Below, one piece after another: positions 13,990 to 21,887 of a stretch of DNA of 30,260 nucleotides (position 1 is the first letter of the stretch; the number at the start of each line of letters is the position of its first letter). Both the position numbers and the translations under genes were made by a program. Below the pieces are notes generated by a model. It was given only the letters and a program-made list of their open reading frames with translations, did no database searches and was not told the origin of the DNA. The stretch is from a virus, in the IMG/VR virus record IMGVR_UViG_3300046501_000263, positions 1 through 30,260 of that record, one strand, 5' to 3'.

Positions 13990-16026
13990 CTACTGCCTGG
14001 GCAGCTGCTGCGCCGGCAGCGCCGGTGTCGCCAGGCCGGCGCCAAGCTCAGCGCCCAGCACGCCGACGCCGTTCGACAGCAGCATGTTGCGGTTGTTGAT
14101 GCTTTGGATCAGCGGGGCCAGGCTGTTCAGCGTCTGCGCGCCGTCGTTGCCGCGGGACAGCAGCAGGTTGCCCATCTGGTCGCGCACGGCCTGGGGAACC
14201 GCGACGCGATTCCAGGCGTTCCTGGCCGCGCCGAGCGCCGTGAGCAGGTTGCCGGTCTTGGCGGCACCGACCGCGGCCCCGGCGTCCGACAGCGCCGACA
14301 TGTCGAGGTCGCCCATGCCGGCCTGGCGCGCCGCGGTCTGCGAGCCGACGCCGACGCTCTGCAGCCGCTTGAGCGTTGCCTCGCGCGCGACGTCGGCCGC
14401 GAACTGGCGGTAGGCGCGTGGGCTGCCGAAAATCGCCTGCAGCTTCTCCTGCGTCGACGGCTCCTTCCACATGTTCATGATGTTGGTCTGGCCGCCCTGG
14501 GTGCCCAGCTTGTTGCGCAGTCCTTCATAGGCACCGATCCGGAACGCCTCGCGCTCGATGTCGGTCATCCCCTTCATCGTGCTCAGGATGCTGGACTCGT
14601 CACGATCGATCGCCAGCCGGCCGGCGCGCGCTGCGTCGATCAGGCCTGACGGTGTGGCGAACGCCTGGCGGGCCTGCCGGTAGAGCGAAGCGCCGGTCTG
14701 AGGGTTGCTCGTGACCTGGTCGAGTTCGCCGATCAGCGCGTTCTTCAGCTGCTGATACGATTCGCCCAGCGGCGTCAGCTTGCCGTCGGGGTTCAGCGCC
14801 TTGCGGCTCGACAGCACCTGGTCGAGGCCCTGCTTGACGTGGTCCAGGTCGCCCATGTTCCAGCGCGACGGCTGGGCCGCATCCAGCGTGAACGGCATTT
14901 GGCGCGCCGTGGCGATCTCGCGGCCGAGCTTGGTCACACCCAGTTCGTCGGCTGCCTTGACGATCGCCTCGAGCTGCGGGCTTGGGGCCACGTCGATCTG
15001 GCGCAGCTGGTTGTACAGCGGCGCCGAGTCCTGCTGGCGGCGCGTGAACAGCGCCTGGACGGTCGTGTCCAGCCGCTGTCCCTGGGTGCCGAGCGCCTGG
15101 TCGGCGGCCTGGCGCATCCGGTCGCCCACGCCGGCGGTGCGCTGGCGTTGCACGTTGAAGACGGCTTCCTTCGTGCGGCCGGGCAGGGTCGCCAGCGTGT
15201 CCAGCAGCTGGTTCGTGTTGCGCCCGCCGGCATCGGCCAGGACCGCTTCGTCGCCCAGTTTGGTAAAGCGTGCGGCGATCTGGGCCAGCGGGTTGGTATA
15301 GCCGCCGGTGGCCAGGGTGCCGCGCGCGTCGCGCGCCAGGGCCTCCGCGATCTTCTGCTTCGCGAATTCGACGGCTGCGGTGCCGGACAGGCGCTGCGCC
15401 GCATTGCGCCCGACTGCGGCGATGCCGGCGGTTACGGGCGTTGCCACGCCGCCCAGGGCTGCACTGGTGACGGCCGACTTTCCGGCATCTGCCAGCACGC
15501 CCTCGACCGTGTCGGCGGTCGAGTGGCCGACGCCGCCCAGGGCGCCGTAGCCGCCACCTACGGTGGCCGCGCGGACCGTACGGGCGCCGAGGCCGGCGAC
15601 GGCAGGTACGGCGCTCGACGTGCGCGCTGCCATTCCTGCCGCCGAGCCGGCGCCGCCCGTGGCCATCGCCAGAGGAATGGTGCCGGCGCCTTGGGCGACC
15701 GCGGTCAGGATCGGGCTGCGCTCGCGCTGCGCGTCTTCCATCCCGCGCAGCACATCGCGGTTTGCGATGTAGTTGGCCTGCAGGTCGGACGACGGGTTGC
15801 GGGCCTTGTCCCACACCGCGCCCAGGGCGCCGCCCAGTTCGTCGCCGAAGCCCATCAGGATCCCGTTCGTGCCTGCCACCAGGCCCTGTTCCCAGGCGGG
15901 CGCGGCTCGGCCGCGCTGGTAGTCCTTGCTCGTCGGTGCCTGCGCCGGTGCTGCCACCGGCTTGGCCGTGGCCGGATTGAAGCCACCCGGGCTGGCCGGC
16001 TTCGCGCTTGCGAGATCGAATGGCAT
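13990..16026 (-). CDS. Large ejection / internal virion protein, gp16-like (678 aa)
   Basis: A long Ala/Gly-rich protein with a Pro/Ala-rich N-terminus (about 1-40). A glycine-rich hydrophobic region follows (about 95-215: AGTIPLAMATGGAGSAAG, GGGYGALGGVGH). A long helical part comes next (about 225-640: REIATARQMPFTLDAAQPS, LKNALIGELDQV, KEPSTQEKLQAIFGSPRAYR). It matches phage proteins annotated as internal virion or DNA-injection proteins. Third of three consecutive genes in the P22 7-20-16 position, it is probably ejected to help DNA cross the envelope. The start overlaps the previous stop by one base (TGATG). Confidence 0.7.
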   Translation of the reverse strand: MPFDLASAKPASPGGFNPATAKPVAAPAQAPTSKDYQRGRAAPAWEQGLVAGTNGILMGFGDELGGALGAVWDKARNPSSDLQANYIANRDVLRGMEDAQRERSPILTAVAQGAGTIPLAMATGGAGSAAGMAARTSSAVPAVAGLGARTVRAATVGGGYGALGGVGHSTADTVEGVLADAGKSAVTSAALGGVATPVTAGIAAVGRNAAQRLSGTAAVEFAKQKIAEALARDARGTLATGGYTNPLAQIAARFTKLGDEAVLADAGGRNTNQLLDTLATLPGRTKEAVFNVQRQRTAGVGDRMRQAADQALGTQGQRLDTTVQALFTRRQQDSAPLYNQLRQIDVAPSPQLEAIVKAADELGVTKLGREIATARQMPFTLDAAQPSRWNMGDLDHVKQGLDQVLSSRKALNPDGKLTPLGESYQQLKNALIGELDQVTSNPQTGASLYRQARQAFATPSGLIDAARAGRLAIDRDESSILSTMKGMTDIEREAFRIGAYEGLRNKLGTQGGQTNIMNMWKEPSTQEKLQAIFGSPRAYRQFAADVAREATLKRLQSVGVGSQTAARQAGMGDLDMSALSDAGAAVGAAKTGNLLTALGAARNAWNRVAVPQAVRDQMGNLLLSRGNDGAQTLNSLAPLIQSINNRNMLLSNGVGVLGAELGAGLATPALPAQQLPRQ

Positions 16027-17402
16027 CAGTGCACCTCTTCGTATTGTTTGCCGTCAGGGCTGACGTACGCGCGGTTCCCGCCCGCGTCGACGTGCAGAGC
16101 CCAGCCTTTGCCGTTCGTCGCCGGCAGCGAAGGCTGGGCCGGCGCGGATGCCTGCGGCGCGGAAAATGCCGCGTGGCCGGCGTTGCTCTTCAAGCCCTGG
16201 ACGGCCAGCTGGCGGTTGGCCGCCTTCTGCTTGAGCACAGCCGCGCTGTCGCCGGGCTGCGGGAAGTACTGCTTCTTCGCATTGTCGAACTCGCCGGCGC
16301 CGATTGCTGCGCCGGATTCCTGGCGCAGCACGGCGTTGACGAAGTCGCGCTGCGCCTGGTCGGCACGCTGGCTGGCATCGCTCAGATTGGAGTTCCAGGC
16401 ATTCCCGAGCGCGCCGCCGACACCCCAGATGTCCGACACCGCGTTCTTGCCATTGATGCCGGCCGGGCTGTACTGACCTTCAAGGTCCGTCAGGATCCTG
16501 TTGGCCTGCTCTGCACGCGCGCCGAATGCGGCCGACTTGCCCTGGAACTCGGTCGGGGCCTTGTTGCTCTGATCGGCCGGGCCGCCTGGGATCGCGACCA
16601 GGGAGCCGTCGGCGTTCGCGCGGTAGCCGGACGGCACCTTGCCTTGGGCGAGCTGGTCACGGGCGCGCTGGTCGGTCAGGTCCTGGCCGCGCACGGTCGC
16701 CGCCACGGTTGCGGCATTGTTCGCGCGCGAGGTGGCGTTCGTGGCTGCATTGTTCGCCGCCGACGTCGCGTTCGTGGCCACGGTGTTGGCGTCAGGCCTG
16801 ATGAAGCCCATGCTGTCCTTCGCCTTCATCACTTGCTGCAGGGTGCCCAGTGCCCACTGATTCAGGCTTTTCGAATCGGCCGGCACGTCGTCCAGTTCGG
16901 CCAGCTTCGCCTGGTAGATCTCCGGCGAGATGACCTTGCTGTGGGCGGCCGCGGCTAGGCCGCTGCGGATCTGCTGCGGTGTCACGTTCGGGTTCTGCGC
17001 CCAGGATGCGGCCAACTGGCCAGCGATCTCGAACTGGTGCGCGGCGGCGTCCAAGCTGAGCTTGCTGGTGTCGGCCTGCGTCTTGGCGACGTCGGCTTGG
17101 CCCTTGTCCAGGTCCTGAAACGTCTTCAGCAAGCCCGGCACCTTGGAGCCCAGGCCGCCGGCCGCAGCATCACCAAGCAGCTTGTTGCGGTCCAGCTTGC
17201 CGTCGACGCCGGTCGCGCCCTTGTAGAGCTGGTTCAGCGCGTTAGTGTCGCTCACCTCGCGCTGCTTCTCGCCGAAGATCAGGTCCGCGAGCCGGTTCTG
17301 GTTCATGGCGGCCTGGGCCTGCTGGAACTGGCCGAACTGTTCCAGCGGATTGGCGATCTGGACCGACCTGATGCCCATGGCGATAGACGGATCGATTGGC
17401 AT
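16026..17402 (-). CDS. Ejection / internal virion protein, gp20-like (458 aa)
   Basis: It opens with IDPSIAMGIRSVQIANPLEQ and a Gln-rich helix (FGQFQQAQAAMNQNRLADLIFG), typical for phage ejection proteins. The middle carries an Asn/Ala/Thr-rich, near-repetitive helix (about 214-240, units like ATNATSAANNAAT). The C-terminal third contains a conserved-looking block (DFVNAVLRQESGAAIGAGEF, KQYFPQPGDS) also common in these proteins. AAGGGG precedes the ATG. Role inferred from gene order: it is assembled in the capsid and delivered with DNA. Confidence 0.7.
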   Translation of the reverse strand: MPIDPSIAMGIRSVQIANPLEQFGQFQQAQAAMNQNRLADLIFGEKQREVSDTNALNQLYKGATGVDGKLDRNKLLGDAAAGGLGSKVPGLLKTFQDLDKGQADVAKTQADTSKLSLDAAAHQFEIAGQLAASWAQNPNVTPQQIRSGLAAAAHSKVISPEIYQAKLAELDDVPADSKSLNQWALGTLQQVMKAKDSMGFIRPDANTVATNATSAANNAATNATSRANNAATVAATVRGQDLTDQRARDQLAQGKVPSGYRANADGSLVAIPGGPADQSNKAPTEFQGKSAAFGARAEQANRILTDLEGQYSPAGINGKNAVSDIWGVGGALGNAWNSNLSDASQRADQAQRDFVNAVLRQESGAAIGAGEFDNAKKQYFPQPGDSAAVLKQKAANRQLAVQGLKSNAGHAAFSAPQASAPAQPSLPATNGKGWALHVDAGGNRAYVSPDGKQYEEVH

Positions 17403-17411
17403 GGATGCCCC

Positions 17412-18158
17412 TTAAAACAGTGTGTTGTCGACGGTGCCGCGGCCCTGGCTGTTGAGTATGCCGAGCAGCTGGTTGCCCTGCTGGTAATTCATGTACTGCC
17501 CAATGCCGTTGTTGATTGCGTTCGCCGTGCCGGTGTAGGCCGATGCGCGCGCGTTGCCGGCGCCGGTCAGGTTGTTCTGGATCTGGCTCGACGCGTTCTG
17601 GCCGGCATTGGCGATCGTGCCGTATGCGCTCTGGCCGGCCTGGCCGATATTGTTCGCGGCGGTCTGGCCGACGCCTGCCAGCGAGGCCAGCCGGTTGAAG
17701 CCGTTGGTCTTCTCGGTGGTGAATCGGTTGAAGGCGTTGCCGAACTCGTCGGACGCAACACCCTGGCTGTAACGGGTCAACGCCTTCGCCGCGGCGCCGG
17801 ACAGCAGGCCACCGCGTGCGGCTGCGCTGCGCTCGATCGCCTGCGTGCCCTGGTCGAGCCGGAACTGGTAGCCCGGGTCGGCCTGGAAGTCGTCCATCGT
17901 GAACGATCGGTTGAACTCGCCGCCGGCCTGCGTGCCAGCTGTGAGCTGCGCCAGTGCGTTCTTGCCGGCGTCCAGCCAGGGCGCCTGGTCGGCGCGCTGC
18001 CGCTCGAGCAGGGCCAACTGGTCGGCGCGCGTCAGGTCGTACTGGCGTCCCGCCTCGCCGTTGGCGGCGTTCGCTGAGCTCGACTGCTTGTTCGCGGCCA
18101 TGTTGGAGCCAACCGCGCCAATGACTGCGCCTCCTACGACTGCTGCTGCTGCAACCAT
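17412..18158 (-). CDS. DNA transfer / ejection protein, gp7-like (248 aa)
   Basis: The N-terminus is a hydrophobic glycine-rich helix (AAAAVVGGAVIGAVGSNMAA) able to insert in membranes. DLTRADQLALLERQRADQAPWLDAG, DDFQADPGYQFRLDQG and AARGGLLSGAAAKALTRY follow, a set of motifs seen in proteobacterial podovirus proteins annotated as DNA transfer proteins. The C-terminal part is Asn/Gln/Ala-rich (IGQAGQSAYGTIANAGQN). It is the first and shortest of the three ejection genes, as in P22 (7-20-16). Function by homology pattern and gene order. Confidence 0.75.
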   Translation of the reverse strand: MVAAAAVVGGAVIGAVGSNMAANKQSSSANAANGEAGRQYDLTRADQLALLERQRADQAPWLDAGKNALAQLTAGTQAGGEFNRSFTMDDFQADPGYQFRLDQGTQAIERSAAARGGLLSGAAAKALTRYSQGVASDEFGNAFNRFTTEKTNGFNRLASLAGVGQTAANNIGQAGQSAYGTIANAGQNASSQIQNNLTGAGNARASAYTGTANAINNGIGQYMNYQQGNQLLGILNSQGRGTVDNTLF

Positions 18159-18161
18159 GAT

Positions 18162-18617
18162 TTATCCTCCCAGCCATTTGCTGTAGTAGGTTTCGACGGG
18201 CGCCGCGCCAATGCGCTTGAACAGCGCGCCGGCGTCGGCGTGGATCTTCGAGCCCATGAACCAGCGCTGCACACCGCGGCGCTTCAGCTCGGCCTCGACG
18301 AAGCGGAACATGCGCACACCCGCGCTGCCGGCGCGCTTGTCCTGGCGCACGTAGAAGATGTCCATCGTGCAGGTCAGGCAGGTCTCGTAGTGCAAACCCG
18401 GCGCGATGAAACCGATGAAGTAGCCGACCAGCTCCCCGGCGTCGCGCAGCGTGACGAACAGCAGGCCGCCAGCACGCTCGCGCTCGATGTAGATGTGGTA
18501 CTGCGGCTGCAGCGGCACCTTGTCCTGGTTTAGGGCCAGCTCGCGGTAGTGCAGCGGCAGCAGCACCTGCAGCTCGGCCAGGCGCTCTTCGAAAGATTCG
18601 GCGTGGCAGGTGATCAT
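18162..18617 (-). CDS. GNAT-fold acetyltransferase (151 aa)
   Basis: The ATG at 18617 overlaps the stop of the oxygenase gene (ATGA), so the two are translationally coupled. The fold is GNAT-like: ITCHAESFEERLAELQVLL, strands GLLFVTLRDAGELVGYFIGFI, a central strand with MDIFYVRQDKRAGSAGVRMF (acetyl-CoA-binding loop RQDKRAGSAG) and the C-terminal KRIGAAPVETYYSKWLG. Related proteins occur in the virion region of several podoviruses. The acceptor is unknown. It may modify a virion protein or a host target early in infection. Confidence 0.75.
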   Translation of the reverse strand: MITCHAESFEERLAELQVLLPLHYRELALNQDKVPLQPQYHIYIERERAGGLLFVTLRDAGELVGYFIGFIAPGLHYETCLTCTMDIFYVRQDKRAGSAGVRMFRFVEAELKRRGVQRWFMGSKIHADAGALFKRIGAAPVETYYSKWLGG

Positions 18618-19183
18618 CGCGAGGTCCTGATGTCGACGATCATGTGGATCCGGTCGTCCGCGCTGTTGTTGATGACCTCGTGCTCCTGGCTGTTGTCGAA
18701 CCACCAGATCTCGCCGGTCCCCATGTAGACCTGCTCGTCGCCGGCGCGGAACACGACGCCCGGCTGGCTCTGCAGCACAATGTGGAAGCGGCTGTAGTAC
18801 TCGGCGTGCGCCGGCGTATCGGCGTGGGGGGAGATCACGCCGCCCGGGGCGATCTTGTTGATCATGACGCGGCCCAGGCGCTCGCCGCCGACGTAGGCCA
18901 TCAGGTTCATCACCAGAGGACGCGCCTCGGGCAGCAGCTTGTAGGCCGGGTAGTCGACGCTCTCGTGCTGGTCGTAGGTGGTGACGTGCTTCTGCAGCTC
19001 CTCCTCGGTCTCGTGCACGGACTTGACCGGGAAGCGCAGCATGATCGACTCGATCTGGTTGAACGGCCCCTGCGGGTAGTCGCGCAGGTAGGTGTCCTCT
19101 TTCCAGAGACCGGGGCGGCGCTTGATCGCCAGCAGCAGCGGCATGATGTCGACGCCGGTGGTGATGCGTTGGAAATTCTTCAT
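18614..19183 (-). CDS. Fe(II)/2-oxoglutarate-dependent oxygenase, aspartyl/asparaginyl hydroxylase-like (189 aa)
   Basis: It carries the facial triad His120-x-Asp122 (ISPHADTP) and distal His168 (SQEHEV), with Arg178 ten residues after that His, the spacing of 2-oxoglutarate-binding Arg in aspartyl/asparaginyl beta-hydroxylases (PF05118). VMINKIAPGG before and GEIWWFDNS after the core also fit a jelly-roll oxygenase. It should hydroxylate a substrate using O2 and 2-oxoglutarate. The target is unknown; virion protein, host protein or small molecule are all possible. It is coupled by ATGA overlap to the GNAT gene and inserted between gp4-like and ejection genes. Confidence 0.8.
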   Translation of the reverse strand: MKNFQRITTGVDIMPLLLAIKRRPGLWKEDTYLRDYPQGPFNQIESIMLRFPVKSVHETEEELQKHVTTYDQHESVDYPAYKLLPEARPLVMNLMAYVGGERLGRVMINKIAPGGVISPHADTPAHAEYYSRFHIVLQSQPGVVFRAGDEQVYMGTGEIWWFDNSQEHEVINNSADDRIHMIVDIRTSR

Positions 19184-19201
19184 GGTTCGGTTTCTCCGCT
19201 G

Positions 19202-19615
19202 TTATTCGTCGTCGCAGCCCACGCCATACGACCGCCGGGGTAGCAGCGGGCACGGCACCTTCAGTTCGGGTATCACCAGGTTCGCGCGCTTGAGCGTCTT
19301 GCGCGCCTGGACGGCCAGCCGGATGATGTCGCCGCGCGCTGGCAACGAGAACACGGTCGGCAGCACCTCGGCCAGTGAATAGCGCAGCGCTGGCTCGTAG
19401 AGCGCCGGCAGGGTGAGGGTGTCGGCGAGGCCTGCGAACGGGGCCAGCACGAACGGCGCCGACGGCACGCACGCCGGGATCACCTGCCACTGCACAATGA
19501 TGTCGTTCAGCGCGGCCAGTGCGTCGGCGGCATCCTCGGCCGGCGCCGTCTCGCCAGCCGCGATCACGCCGGCGTCCTTCAGCGCCCGGTTGATGATGTC
19601 GCCGACGGTGGTCAT
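19202..19615 (-). CDS. P22 gp4-like head-completion / tail accessory protein (137 aa)
   Basis: The N-terminus (TTVGDIINRALKDAGVI followed by an acidic stretch and DALAALNDIIVQWQ) is the typical helix pair of gp4-like tail accessory factors, which bind beneath the portal after packaging. The centre (YEPALRYSLAEVLPTVF) matches the usual second helix pair. P22 gp4 is somewhat longer (166 aa) and has muramidase activity; no such activity can be inferred here. The start overlaps the stop of the upstream small gene (ATGA). Confidence 0.75.
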   Translation of the reverse strand: MTTVGDIINRALKDAGVIAAGETAPAEDAADALAALNDIIVQWQVIPACVPSAPFVLAPFAGLADTLTLPALYEPALRYSLAEVLPTVFSLPARGDIIRLAVQARKTLKRANLVIPELKVPCPLLPRRSYGVGCDDE

Positions 19616-19767
19616 TCGGGCGCCTTTTCCTTGGCCTCGCCGATCATCGCGAAGCCGGCCTTGCGCTTCGCGGATTCTTCCTTCTTGTCGCCGACCATGA
19701 CATATTCGGCCGCGGCATCGCCGCCCTGGTACAAGGCCTTGGGGTATTCCTGGAATTCGTTTTCCAT
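19612..19767 (-). CDS. Small acidic/basic head-region protein (51 aa)
   Basis: The ATG at 19767 begins MENEFQEYPKALYQ, followed by AAAEYVMVGDKKEESAKRKAGF and a lysine/glutamate-rich C-terminus. GGAG is present upstream (on the - strand, 19774-19777). The stop overlaps the gp4-like start (ATGA), strong evidence for translation. Small proteins with this YPxALY and V(G)DxxEE(S)AKxxGF pattern commonly lie beside the coat gene in tailed phages. The function is unknown. Confidence 0.75.
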   Translation of the reverse strand: MENEFQEYPKALYQGGDAAAEYVMVGDKKEESAKRKAGFAMIGEAKEKAPE

Positions 19768-19782
19768 GCTGTTCTCCGATGC

Positions 19783-19808
19783 GCCCGCCCTACCGAAGCA
19801 GGACGGGC
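19783..19808 (-). other. Strong stem-loop directly after the coat gene
   Basis: An 11-bp stem (19783-19793 with 19798-19808, two G-T pairs) closes a C(TTCG)G tetraloop on the - strand. No T run follows, so it is not a standard terminator. Its place 13 bases beyond the coat stop suggests protection of the coat mRNA 3' end or a processing signal. That role is inference. Confidence 0.6.
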
Positions 19809-19821
19809 AGGGTGGTGGGGA

Positions 19822-21039
19822 TTACTCGGTGATGCGGACGGCGTGATCCGGGCGGACGGCAGCGAAGCCGTACAGCACGTCGATACGGGTCGACTCGGTG
19901 TCGGACTTGCCGTCACCGAAGGTCATCACGCGCACCGAGAAGCCGTTCACCGACGCGGTGTAGCCCTCGCACGAAGCAAGAACCGGCAGCGGAGCGAAGG
20001 CGGCGGTGAAGGCATCCTTGTGGAAGCCCAGTTCCTGGCGGTACGCAGTCGATGCGGTACCGACCAGCGCGACGGCCTGGCCGTTGCCGGGCAGGGCCGA
20101 CACGGTACCGATCACGGACTGGCTGGTGACCGACAGGGCCGGGTAGATGCCGATCGAGCCGGTGGCGCCGCCAGCGGTGAAGTCGGCGGTCACGACGAAC
20201 TGGCGCAGCTTGCCGTTCGAGACGCCCAGGATCGGGTGCACGGCGAAGACGCCCGGGATGGTGAAGACCGTGCCCTTCAGGATGGTCTGGCCACCGGTCA
20301 GGTTACCGATGTTCAGCGTGCCACCGGTCTGCCCCGCGCCGTTGATCGTGAAGCCGGTCGCGGTGCCCATGGCGAACATCGGCAGCGACTGGTTCTCGTA
20401 CATATCGAACATCTGCGCGCGCGTGATGTAACCTTCCTTGAACGCCTTGTTCCCGGTGTCGGTCGGGTTCTGCTGGTTCTTGATCGCGTCAGCCAGTTCA
20501 GTGCTCGCGTCCGAGCTGAGCAGGACCGTGCGGTCGCCGCCGGGTGCCAGGAAGCGCTCCAGCGCGCCTTTGGCCTGGCCGTAGGTCTTGAAGGTGTTCG
20601 GCAGGGTGCCCGGCGTGCCGACGACGTTCGGCGTGGCGACGACGGCACGCTGGATCAGGTCGGCCTGCACGACCGAGGCCAGGCTGTTCATCGCCGGCTT
20701 CAGGAAGCGGGTCTTGAAGTCACTGATCGACAGCGCCTTTTCCTTCGCAGTGAAGGTCAGCGGCACGTGCTTTTGCGTGAGCAGCTGCAGGCGCACTTTC
20801 TGCTCGGCTTGGCCCGGGGCGTCGCCGCCGCCGGCGAAGTTGGCGCCGTCGTACACGGTCGGCACCGGCGGGATGCCGATATCGACGAAGTCGCCCTTCT
20901 TGTAGCCGTTCGGCTGGTCCTTGAATTCTTCCTCGCGGCCGCGGTTGATGTTCGAGAGGAAGTTAGCTTCCTCGGCCAGCATGGCGGCAGCTTCGCGGGC
21001 CAGCATCTGGTGGGTGAGAACTTGGTTCTGGGTAGGCAT
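19822..21039 (-). CDS. Major coat protein, P22 gp5-like (405 aa)
   Basis: The opening (PTQNQVLTHQMLAREAAAML, NFLSNINRGREEEF) and the following GDFVDIGIPPVPTVYDG, then QKHVPLTFTAKEKALS, are the recognisable start of the P22 coat family, which has an HK97-like fold with an inserted domain. Later parts (VLLSSDASTELADAI, FKEGYITRAQMFDMYENQSLPMF, LGFHKDAFTAAFAPLP) agree. P22 coat is 430 aa, so this one is similar in length. It forms the T=7-type capsid with the scaffolding protein encoded directly upstream. Confidence 0.9.
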   Translation of the reverse strand: MPTQNQVLTHQMLAREAAAMLAEEANFLSNINRGREEEFKDQPNGYKKGDFVDIGIPPVPTVYDGANFAGGGDAPGQAEQKVRLQLLTQKHVPLTFTAKEKALSISDFKTRFLKPAMNSLASVVQADLIQRAVVATPNVVGTPGTLPNTFKTYGQAKGALERFLAPGGDRTVLLSSDASTELADAIKNQQNPTDTGNKAFKEGYITRAQMFDMYENQSLPMFAMGTATGFTINGAGQTGGTLNIGNLTGGQTILKGTVFTIPGVFAVHPILGVSNGKLRQFVVTADFTAGGATGSIGIYPALSVTSQSVIGTVSALPGNGQAVALVGTASTAYRQELGFHKDAFTAAFAPLPVLASCEGYTASVNGFSVRVMTFGDGKSDTESTRIDVLYGFAAVRPDHAVRITE

Positions 21040-21050
21040 GTTTCAGATTC

Positions 21051-21833
21051 CTATTTGCGGTTTTTCAGGTGGACGCGCGCGTACCACTCGGCGTCGCTCA
21101 TACGCGACGGGTCGCCCACGTCGGTAGACGCGGACGAGCCGAGAGGGGAGATCGGCGCGGGTGCTTTGCTGACAGGTTTCGGCGCGGCCGGCTGGCCCAG
21201 CTTGATTTCCAGCCTGGTCAGCTCGCGCGCCATCTGCACAGGAGGGAGCGTCAGCAGGCGTGCGGTTTCGTCCAGATCGGTGCCCAGGTGGTGGAGCAGT
21301 TTGGCCCCGGCATCGGATGTGGTCGCCAGTTCCAGGAAGTCCCGGTTGACACCCAGCATCTGAAGATTCGCGACGGCTTGGTCGAAGTCGGGGAACGCCG
21401 CCTTGCCATCGCTGTAGACCTTGTTGCACTGATCGGTGAAGCGCTGATCAGCCACCATCCGGGCCGCTTCCTGCTGTGCCAGGGTGCGGATGTCCGTCTC
21501 CTGGCCCTGCGGCTGCGATTGCTGCTGATCCGGTTGGTAGCCCTGCTGAAGCTGGGCCAGTTGCTGCTGGTAGCGCAGCGCCTGCTGCTGGGCTTCGTCG
21601 GCCCGGCGGCGTTCTTCGTGGCGCGCGCGGGTCAGCTCGTCGATGCGGTGCTGGAACCAGGGCGTGCGCTTCGGTTCCTGCTGCTGCTCGCCTTGCTGGC
21701 CCTGCTGCTGGCCTTCCTGTTGCTGTTGCCCGGCGGTCGCTTCCGTGCTGGTGTGCTGCTCGACCTGGTTGGTTGCACCCGTTTCGGCGTTGGCTGCCGG
21801 CGTCGGGAGGCCGCTTTCGGTTTCAGTGCTCAT
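21051..21833 (-). CDS. Scaffolding protein, gp8-like (260 aa)
   Basis: The N-terminal quarter is Gln/Glu/Gly-rich and probably disordered (EATAGQQQQEGQQQGQQG). A long helix follows (RIDELTRARHEERRRADEA, QALRYQQQLAQLQQG), and a basic C-terminus ends in ARVHLKNRK. A coiled-coil protein with a basic C-terminal coat-binding segment between portal and coat genes is the signature of P22-type scaffolding. It guides procapsid assembly and then leaves. CAG/CTG codon runs make the DNA repetitive here. Confidence 0.8.
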   Translation of the reverse strand: MSTETESGLPTPAANAETGATNQVEQHTSTEATAGQQQQEGQQQGQQGEQQQEPKRTPWFQHRIDELTRARHEERRRADEAQQQALRYQQQLAQLQQGYQPDQQQSQPQGQETDIRTLAQQEAARMVADQRFTDQCNKVYSDGKAAFPDFDQAVANLQMLGVNRDFLELATTSDAGAKLLHHLGTDLDETARLLTLPPVQMARELTRLEIKLGQPAAPKPVSKAPAPISPLGSSASTDVGDPSRMSDAEWYARVHLKNRK

Positions 21834-21887
21834 GGTTTCCCAAGTGATTGAAGCCCCGTCGATCCGGACGGGTACGGTGCTGCTGGG

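Noticed and set aside
21500-21760. CTG/CAG-rich repetitive stretch as a possible microsatellite or regulatory repeat
   Set aside because: It simply encodes the Gln-rich segments of the scaffolding protein. No regular long repeat unit is present.
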